From Verticillium longisporum (Eukaryota > Ascomycota > Sordariomycetes > Glomerellales > Plectosphaerellaceae): a stretch of DNA of 64,000 bases. Shown in pieces: positions 56,319-64,000 of the stretch. The stretch is taken from positions 620,001-684,000 of the forward strand of contig JAETXT010000004.1 in the NCBI GenBank assembly GCA_019188255.1, given 5' to 3'. Numbering within the stretch: position 1 is the stretch's first letter; each line of letters begins with the position of its first letter. Made by a program: the position numbers and the translations under genes. The notes under the pieces are model-generated. The model had not been told where the DNA came from. It saw nothing but the letters and a program-made list of their open reading frames with translations, and did not search any database.

Positions 56319-57029
56319 CTAGGTGTAAATACTCTCAGTGAACTGGTTGACCTGCAGACCTGTCTCGGCCATCTCCGCATCCCTGAGGAACTCCAGCGGG
56401 AACCACACCAGGTGGCCCTTGATCTGCGCAATCTTCTTCCGCGCGTCCTCCGCCGGCATGAACAAGTCGTAGACATGGCCTGATTTGATACCCTTCGGCG
56501 GCAGGTACCGATCGTAGTCATCAAAGTTTTTGACTATCGCCAATGTCAGTGTCCGTGGCTTAAACCAGGCCATAAAAGAAGCATAACTTACTGTGATCGT
56601 CAGGGTCCGCGTGGAACACATGCCGGTAAATGTCCGTGTTCTTCGTCGCCTGCGACGTCCACATTTCCCAAAGGTCATCGCTCAGCGGATCGGCCACAAT
56701 GTCCCAGCTCTCGTCCCGGTCGAAAGGATCGTTGGGCGACTTCTCACCGGGGGCTGCGCGTTCTGGAGACCTGTTCCGTCGAGACCCTGTGCGGGTAGCA
56801 GGCCGAGGTGCTCGCGCCACAGGTACCGTCGCAGCGTGCCCGCATGCACGCCAGCTTCAAATGGCTGACCATTCATCGTGCTTGTGAACTGTGCCCTGTC
56901 TTCCTTGACAATGCTGAGCTCGCTGTCGCGCAGGCCCAGCTGCGAACGGTCGATGCGGTTGCTTGATCCGCAGATGACGATCCGATCGTCGGGGAGGTGC
57001 AGTTTCGAGTGAATGGATAATTCCTCCTG
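56319..57029 (-). pseudogene. Phospholipase D C-terminal remnant after the premature stop
   Basis: Directly after the TAG at 57030-57032 the same frame continues as QEELSIHSKLHLPDDRIVIC, which keeps the H-x-K-x4-D pattern of the second catalytic motif, then SSNRIDRSQLG and YLWREHLGLLPAQ. Near 56749-56753, a five-base C run on the coding strand, the protein-like frame shifts by one base and continues as GEKSPNDPFDRDESW. A normal-looking 58-nt intron (56534-56591) leads to KNFDDYDRYLPPKG...WFPLEFLRDAEMAETGLQ and a stop at 56319. The rest of the gene is therefore intact in outline. The residues around the second motif (KLHLPDD, NRIDRSQ) also deviate from the usual KLMIVDD and NINDRSQ, hinting at relaxed constraint. 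Confidence 0.7.
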
Positions 57030-59096
57030 CTACCAGTTCTGGATTTCGGTCTCGAGATCCTCATCGTCCCAAGGCTCGTCCAGAAGTGATCGCTCGTTGC
57101 CAGCCATGGCATGATGCGCCAAGGACGGTGCGGCCGTCAGCTTGCCCTCGGGCATGGCCGCCTCGAATCGCTGCTTCGCATCGAGTGCCTTCTCGACTTC
57201 GGGGGTCGCTAAGTTGGGGTCTTGATCTTGCGCGCTGCCCATGTGCTTATCTCGCTCTCCGTGGCCAGTCGGGTCCACGGCGCCGTGGATGCCTTCGGAC
57301 ATGATCTCCTCGGCCTCAGCGCGCTGGACCTGCTGGTATGAAACGCCCGTCTTCTTCTCCTGCTCTAGAAGCGCTGGAGTCGTGACTAGACGGTCGTAGG
57401 AACGGAGGTTGAAGAAGAAGATGTACTCCCGAGGATTCACGCCCTTGGCCTTGATCTGTTCGTAGATCGAGTGCTCGCCGCGACAGATTGATTTGTATTG
57501 GTAGTCCATGATGGCTCGGGTACCCATGGCCGCCTCGTCACGGAGGTCGCCAGCGAATCCAGGAATCGCGGGAAGACAGACAATGATGCGGAACTTGCGC
57601 TTCTCTTCCGCCGCTCGAAGCACAGCCTGCACGATGGCGAGGCCAATCGTGTTGTGGACCGGGGATTGGTGCTCTCCCGTGGCAGTGATGAAGAACTGGT
57701 TCTCGATGTAGACGTAGTGCTCAGCCTCGAGAATCGTCTTCGAGTATGCGTTCTGGATCGAGTGGTCCAGCAGAATACCCGAGGACCAATCGTCGCTGGA
57801 TCGCACGATCTGCGCATGGACAGTACCACGGTTCTCAAGGTTCTTCGTCTCGAGAGGTGTCAGAGGGTGCATGAGGTATTCACCAACCGGGTGCTTAGGC
57901 CGTTGCACTCCTACAAGATCCTCGTCCTCGCCCGTCCGTCCAGCCAGCTGGATCCAGTCGTATCGGTCGTCACGTTTGTATTTGTCGCGCTTGATGAAGT
58001 TCCACCGCAGGACAAAGTGCTCGGCAATGTCGTAAACACAAGGTCCAATGACACCCATGGAGACGTCGTGCCACGGCATACGGCCATAGCGTGTCTTGCT
58101 CAGTTCGTTCTGCTTCCAGTCGTCAACATTCTTGAAATCCATCACACGGTTGTTGTTGAAATCCTGGCCAGGCCACACTTCGTTCTTTACACCTTCGGGA
58201 TGCACATCGGCCAGCGCGTGAGTCTGTGTGTCCCAGCGGCCGAAGCAGAGGTCCAACCCGCCGATGAAAGCCATGCGGTAGTCAATGACGATGAATTTCT
58301 CGTGGTGAGCCCAGTACAGAGTCATATCGGCTGCATTCTCCAACACGTTGTGGTCGGGGTGTCGCATGACCTTGATGTTGCCATAGCCTGGCGAACCCTC
58401 GGGACACAGGCCGTGGAGTGCGTGCTTTGTGTGGGCCGAGTTGCATGTCAGAGCCGCCTCAACTTCGCGATAGACGGTAACGTAGATCTTGACACCAGCC
58501 TCGGCGCGTCGTTTCAGGACCTGATCCAGCCTCCATTGCTGGTTGTCATGCGGAGGACGGCGCAGGAAGAGCTCAGGCGACAGCCACCAATCACAGATGT
58601 AGATGGTCTCTTGAGCGGCCTCGAGAGCCTCCGACACGGCCCAGAAGTAGTCGCGGCCATCGATATACCACTTGATGATGTTGCCGTCGCGTTCGGGGAA
58701 GAAGGAATCATATCGGTGTTCATCGCGGATCTTCTGGCGCTTGTCGTCTGTAGCTTGTTCGTGCTCTTCGTCGTGGCGGTGGTTGCGGTTGAACTGGGAC
58801 AGGTAAGCCGATTGCCATGGCGTGCTGCAAGCAAGTTCGTGGGGACAGAGACAAGCTCAACCAAGCTCTGGGGACGCGCAATGCCCAGGCTTTCAAGACG
58901 GGCAGCCGGAACTTACGAGGTTGGCGAATTTGCCAATTTGGTGCTTCTTGTGGGTGATGTGGATCTTCGCATCATGCAGGTGGGTGCCCTCGAGCTTCTC
59001 CTCGAGTTCCTGGAATGGCGCCTTCAGCTTGTCCTTAAAGCTGGCGCCACTTCCGCTCTCGACCTTCTTCTTATTCTCGTCGTTGGTGGAAGGCAT
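57030..59096 (-). CDS. Phospholipase D (PLD1/SPO14-like), truncated
   Basis: The readable coding sequence is complement(join(57030..58793, 58917..59096)), 647 aa to a TAG, with one 123-nt intron. The N-terminus (MPSTNDENKKKVES) leads into a coil (KLKAPFQELEEKLEGTHLHDA), then HRYDSFFPERDGNIIKWYIDGRDYFWAVSEAL, DWWLSPELFLRRP, and the first HKD motif HHEKFIVID (His224, Lys226, Asp231) with GGLDLCFGRWD. IENQFFI and FNLRSYDRL follow. Family members need two HKD motifs to form the active site for phosphatidylcholine hydrolysis to phosphatidic acid. Here the second lies beyond the stop, so the product as read should be inactive. Either the stop is a sequence error, it is read through, or the gene is a recent pseudogene. 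Confidence 0.85.
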
Positions 59097-60335
59097 GGCT
59101 GCGTCGCTCGTATGGTCAGGGGAGGTTACCGGTCGGCCAGTGTTTGGAGTGGCCTCTCTGTAGCGCAGCTGGATTCTCGTCACGAGAACATGTGTCGGGT
59201 GCCTTGGTATCTGGGTATCATGAGTCGCGTAAGGTCGAAGCGAGGACTCGAGATTTCCAAGACGGCGAACGGCGAGCGACAAGGAGAACGGGAGGCTTGA
59301 CTCGAAAAAGAAGAGGACGAGACGGGCTGGGCGAAACTAAAAGAAAGCTTGAGCGAGCCAGAGGCGATGTCATCCGGCGGCGTGATCAGCCAAGCGCACG
59401 AAAAACAGGGCCGGAACCCATGTGGTTTAGGGGAGATGAGGGGGTGGTGAAAAGGTGGGCGTGGGTAGTTATGCTTGGTACGGATAAGACAAGATGAGAG
59501 CGGGGTGCGTCCATTTCGAGCCAATTCTCCTGAAATGGAGACAGACATGGCTTGGATTTGTTCAGCCATAGTCAGAGGAAGACATAAGCCAAGATCAATG
59601 CGGTTGGTGTCAACTCGAGCACGCGAGCGAAGTGAGGGCAGCCAAGATGGATCTAGGCCTTGTCATGGCTCGAGATCGGCTGTCGCGGCCGCGCGTTCGC
59701 GGGGCAGGAAGATCCCAGAGACATGGAAGTCGCGTCGGTCAAAGCAGACTCGGGCAGGCAACCTAGAGGCAGCCCTGGCCAGGCTGAGCTTGGCTTGCTT
59801 TTGCTTCTCATGTAATAGCCAGTCGGGGTAGGTCGATTGTAGGGAATGAGGGGCAAGAACGATGCACGACAGAGATGGCAGTCGCAAGGCGGGAACTGGC
59901 TTGGGCTTTAGCTCCCGCACTGACGTCATCGGCGCACATCCTCCATGCCGATTTGCCGACCGTTGATACTGTGTACAGCCTTCAGCTGCTGCAAGTGCGG
60001 ATACGATCACAGGCCAGCTCTTGCCCGCGTGAGGAGCGAGAACACACACACCTTGTGGGCAGGTGCTATGAGTGCAGTGCAATGCCTGCTTTTTTGGTTC
60101 ATGATGTCTGCGTGCTGAGCATGAAGTCTGCCTACTGAGCATGAAGTCTGCCTGCTGAGCACGATGCCCCTCAGTTGTCAGAAGCGACAATCTCGGAGAC
60201 GGCTTACAAGATCGATGTCCCTTGGCACATGCTGGACCTGATGCACCTGACCGAAGTGTTGTCCCTTACTGTTTCTCTGTGTTCCTTCGAGGTGTCGGCG
60301 CGACGCGTCTGGGACTACGAATCATGGCTCGGCCC
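59097..60335. other. Intergenic (~1.2 kb)
   Basis: Promoter of the phospholipase D gene and 3' flank of the next minus-strand gene. It contains a 20-bp tandem repeat at 60115-60164. Confidence 0.5.
60115..60164. repeat. 20-bp tandem repeat, 2.5 copies
   Basis: Two consecutive 20-bp units, CTGAGCATGAAGTCTGCCTA and the same ending in G, are followed by half of a third unit (CTGAGCACGA). Confidence 0.8.
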
Positions 60336-61285
60336 TCAGTAAAACAACAGCGCTCTCACCTCGATACTCTGTCGGTCCTCCCTTTCCAACTCTCCCGGAT
60401 CCTCGAATGCACAATGTGGCACCCTCCTAGCCAACCCATCCTCAAAATTCGAATCGAAACACTTGATCAGCAGCACATCGTCCGGTGTCATTCCGTACTT
60501 GAAGTACCACTGGTGCCTCGCTGACGGCAGCACGGCCCACGTCTCGTTTCGCGATCCGTCCTGGTACAGCACCTGCGCCGCAACGAGGTCCTCATCAGCC
60601 ACCGAGTGCGCTTCCGCCACAGCCAGCGGGTCCTTGAACACCGTCCTGATGGGCCTCCACACGTTGACGATTTGATAGCGGCGCCGCAACAGCTCGTCGG
60701 CCTCGGCAGCGGGCATGTGTTTGCGAAGGACCAGCTCTGCGCCGTCCGTGGACTGGTCAACGTGGACGCGATGCAGAGGCCCTTTCTTTGCGGCGTTGCC
60801 TTCACCGAGAGAGTGCCAATTGGACGGGCCACGGCGTACTTGGTGCCCAAAAATGTGGACGCGGGTGGCCCCAGTGCTGGTCATGTCAGTGAAGTTTCCC
60901 GACGACTTTCTACATTGATACACCTACACGTCTTTGTAGAGCTGTTCCATCTCGTCGTAGTATGCACCTTTCAGTGCCGCCACATCTGTAAAGTCTTTTT
61001 CCTGGCTCTCGTGCTTGAGATACTGAAACCCATGGCTATTGAGGCTGTAACGATACTCGTTGCCAGAAACGTCAGTAACCTGCACCTCGAAAGGTACGGT
61101 GGGCCTTTCATTGGTAACCTTGTTTCTGCAGGAGGGCTGTTAGAGAGGCTCTGTTTCATGGTTCAGGGTTCAGGGATGCATTACCCCCCAACAAGAACAG
61201 GAACCGGCGGAGATCCATCTCCAGGGTCTCGGTAGTAGTTTAGCTTGGTTCTGACATTGTGTTGGCGAGTGGCTTCGTGAGCCAT
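60336..61285 (-). CDS. CmcJ/NvfI-type family protein (oxygenase/methyltransferase-like)
   Basis: The coding sequence is complement(join(60336..60876, 60928..61125, 61185..61285)), 279 aa, with introns of 51, 59 nt and good acceptors. Conserved family signs: VRTKLNYYRDPGDGSPP at the N-terminus, VTGATRVHIFGHQVRRG, HVDQS, YQIVNVWRPIRTVFKDPLAVAEA, WYFKYGMTPDDVLLIKCFDS, and VPHCAFEDP...RQSIEVRALLFY at the end. HVDQ and the later RQSIEVR are placed like the metal-binding HxD and cosubstrate Arg of the 2-oxoglutarate-dependent CmcJ/AsaB-like group. Relatives act in fungal specialised metabolism (for example cephamycin and aspergillic acid genes), but no biosynthetic cluster is visible here. Substrate is unknown. 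Confidence 0.85.
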
Positions 61286-61766
61286 TGGTCTGGTTGGCGG
61301 CTAGGAATCACCGCGCGGTAAGGATGTACTGTTCGCGACCATGATGAGGATGGCGATTTGCATTGTGGTGCCACGATGAGGTGCTGCTGGAATTGCTAGT
61401 GAGGGGCAGCTCCAGACTGTCTCGAGATGCCCCGCCATCAGTGATGGTGTGCCCACCATTGGCCCGGAAGCCAGGGACCCTCCTCCGCGCACCGTACCCC
61501 TCATGGACCGTCCCAAGAAACCCTGAACACTGTGATTCACGCGGTTCATCTTCGTCAATAGTCGACACGCGCACTGTGTGTCCCTGACAACGCAATCGAC
61601 CCCACATTGCCGCAGCTACTCCTCGACCCCTCCAACGTCTCGGTCTCGACTGTCTCTCCGAGCTTGACCGCTCCATGATTCCCTCCATTGCAACCTCATC
61701 TTGATCCTTCCATACTCGACAACATCTCCCGAACCTTCCAAAGCCAAACAATCACCAGCCGCCATC
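61286..61766. promoter_or_regulatory. Shared divergent promoter region
   Basis: This 481-bp spacer lies between the divergent start codons of the CmcJ/NvfI-like gene and the glycolipid transfer protein gene. It has a pyrimidine-rich segment before the latter. No TATA box is obvious. Confidence 0.5.
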
Positions 61767-62607
61767 ATGTCTGCCATCACGATCCCTCCCGGCGGCACCA
61801 TCGTCGACACCTTCAAGAAGTCCTTCGTCGACGTCCCAGTTGATGCCGACAAGAACAATGCCATCGCTACCGCCGAGTTCCTTGAGGCCACCGAGTCTCT
61901 GACCACCATCTTTGGTGCGTTTGTCTTGTCCGAACCACTCCGCCGGTCTCGAACACCATGCTGACCCTTTCGCAGATGTTCTCGGCTCCGTGGCCTTCTC
62001 CCCCGTCAAGTCTGACATGCTCGGCAACGTCAAGGTACGTGCAGCCCTCCCTAGATACGAGGCAGCCGACGTTGCACCTTCCAGCCAGCTCAAGTTAACC
62101 CTTTTGACTCTCCAGAAAATCCGCGACCGCCTCCTCGCCGCCCCCGCCGAGTCCCTCGACCTCCAGTCCCTCGTCCGCGCCGAGATTGCCTCCAAGAAGC
62201 ACGTCGCCGCCGAGGGTCTCCTCTGGCTGACCCGGTACGCCACTCCTCCCAACGGTCACAGAGAACATGGAAAGTAGCAAGGGGCAAAGGAATAAAGCTA
62301 ACACGCACATAGCGGCCTCGAGTTCACCTCCATCGCCCTCTCCAAGAACGTCGCCAACCCCTCCGAAGAGCTTGCCGACTCATTCCGCGCCGCCTACAGC
62401 AACACCCTCAAGCCCCACCACTCCTTCATCGTCAAGCCCATCTTCAGCGCCGCCATGAGCGCCACGCCCTACCGCAAGGAATTCTACGCCAAGCTCGGCT
62501 CCGACGAGGCCAAGGTCGCCTCTGACCTGCGCACCTACCTCGCCGCCCTCGAGAAGATTGTGGCCATCCTCAAGGCCTTTACTGAGAGCAAGGAGGCCAA
62601 GTGGTAG
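61767..62607 (+). CDS. Glycolipid transfer protein (GLTP, HET-C2-type)
   Basis: The coding sequence is join(61767..61914, 61976..62034, 62116..62234, 62313..62607), 206 aa, with introns of 61, 81 and 78 nt. The full GLTP fold length is present. Glycolipid headgroup-binding residues are all conserved and correctly spaced: Asp63, Asn67 and Lys70 (SDMLGNVKK, across an intron), Trp106 (LLWLTRGL) and His145 (LKPHHSF). The family moves glucosylceramide-type lipids between membranes in the cytosol. The Podospora member HET-C2 takes part in heterokaryon incompatibility; whether this one does cannot be told from sequence. The ATG at 61767 has good context (ATCATGTCTG). Confidence 0.95.
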
Positions 62608-64000
62608 ACGGGTTGAGACGTTGCGTCAGGGCGGATGTGAAATGTGGGACCTGCATAATGTGGACATGACTTGTTGAAAAGAAGCGATGTAGTTGTGGCG
62701 TGCTCTTGGGGAATACGACTGTATTTTGAGCACGACGTGGAGTGTTGATTGGAGCTTCAATTCAATGATGGAGCGCTTTTAGTCTGCCCGATCAATACTG
62801 GTCTTCTTAAAATACTCCCTGCTGCTGGGCGGCCAACATGCCTCCTGATGTCGCCGTCACTTGGACGTATTTCGAGTCGATCATTTCACGTTGAAGACCA
62901 GATCGACACAAGTAGTGTCTAACCTCAATAAGGTGGGGAGGCAGCAAAGGCTTGGACTGGAACTTCTACTTTGCGCTGCGCATGACACTACACACTTGGG
63001 CACGTGGTTTGAATGAAGCTACAGACGTGGAACCGATCATACCAAGTGAAGGTGGGCCACCCGTGAAAACAAAGCCTACCACATAATTCATCGTGTACGT
63101 TCATCTCGACAGCTCTCCCTATGTACTCATTCCACCACACGGTAACTTCTGGCAGGGCCGTAGTTTTGACAGAGGTCCCTTGTTGACGCCGGCGCTGATT
63201 TGATTGGAGGGGATCAAGTGCAGAAAAGGTGGATGTATTCTGTGGCTCGGTACTTTGTTCTACAGGGCAAGTGTGCCGAGGACCAAGAGAGGCACTTGGC
63301 ACATACCTTAGGCTACCTGGCATCATTTGAGGGCCATCGACCAAGTGAAAACCACTATCAACAGTTTCAACTCGAGAATGTACATGTTTGGAAGTGGAGA
63401 GTCGAGAAAGATCTCATGGCGGAAATTCCCGCATGATATAAACGCAAGGAATCCGTGGATAATGAGAGGCAATGACTACGTATCTCAGCAATCTGGTAAA
63501 GGTGGCGCTAGCGTCATGCGTATGGTGAGGTACCCTGCTGTCGGCATCTGTGAAGCCAAGGAACAGGGGGCATTAGAGGCCTGGTTTAGGGGCTGAGATC
63601 AAGGGAGCGGTTGTATAAGAGCCGCGAAAGGCCCTCATCTCCACACAGAGCTAGCATTCAGATGTGTTCTAACACCGTACCTAACAATTGACTGCGGATA
63701 TTGCCCGCGGGCGACCTCTTCGTCCTGATCATCCTCTCGCTCTCACAGGTACCTAGTCAACCAAAAGCGGCTTGCTCGCGACCACCCCTTGCTCATTTGT
63801 ATTAAGGACGTTTGCAGTTAGTCGGTCTAGCCACTGTTGTCATTCCGCAAGTGATCAGGTAAAATATCAAACGTGCGATGGTAAAGTTCGGGTTCGGTAT
63901 ATGGCCAAGGAAAGATTTGGCCGGCTCAGAACCAAGTAAAGCAACTGGTGATCAGCCGCTCTACCCAACACTACCATGCTTTCGATCCATCTCCCGTGAC
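62608..64000. other. Intergenic to window end (~1.4 kb)
   Basis: No gene is recognised. Short frames on both strands lack motifs. Confidence 0.5.

Noticed and set aside
57498..59300. 600-codon plus-strand open frame opposite the phospholipase D gene
   Set aside because: It mirrors a GC-rich, strongly conserved coding strand. Its sequence is Val/Leu/Arg-rich with no motif, and the opposite strand has a clear gene with splice sites.

Overview
The window looks like nuclear DNA of a filamentous ascomycete (Pezizomycotina, most likely Sordariomycetes). Protein genes carry short introns (about 47-128 nt) with GT...AG borders and frequent CTAAC branch sites. A lone 5S rRNA gene sits between protein genes, tRNA genes have introns after the anticodon, and the gene content is typical of the group: Zn2Cys6 factor, AA9 LPMO, Mtr-type amino acid permease, OPT transporter, HET-C2-type glycolipid transfer protein. 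I recognise no transposon, viral segment or classical secondary-metabolite backbone enzyme. Exon structures below were assembled by hand from splice signals and reading frame; all recognised genes join in frame except where a lesion is stated.

Left part (1-13.3 kb): two intron-bearing tRNA-Asn genes, a 25-bp minisatellite, a DUF4140/DUF4139 protein, a GNAT acetyltransferase with a single-base frameshift, a LaeA-like methyltransferase, an AA9 copper monooxygenase, and a 936-residue glycine-rich repeat membrane protein with a multi-helix tail. A gene-poor gap of about 4 kb follows, holding one decayed reading frame.

Middle (17-38 kb): Mtr-type amino acid transporter, NADAR-domain protein, Dal5-type MFS permease, small secreted six-cysteine protein, OPT transporter, a small membrane protein, XAP5/FAM50 divergent from a PYDPS-repeat membrane protein, an IFI6/IFI27-like mini-protein, and a METTL16-type RNA methyltransferase. 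A 3.7-kb gap follows with a 5S rRNA gene and a gene fragment.

Right part (41.8-64 kb): ribokinase, a regulator without a zinc cluster, a divergently transcribed Zn2Cys6 regulator, a sugar transporter and an ADGF-type adenosine deaminase lie side by side and together suggest a nucleoside/ribose utilisation neighbourhood. Then come a tRNA-like gene split by about 80 nt, an F-box-like protein, a phospholipase D whose second catalytic half is cut off by a stop codon and a frameshift, and a CmcJ/NvfI-type oxygenase/methyltransferase-family protein divergent from a glycolipid transfer protein. The strongest leads are the putative ribose/nucleoside cluster with its paired regulators, the disrupted phospholipase D, the glycine-repeat membrane protein and the split tRNA-like gene.
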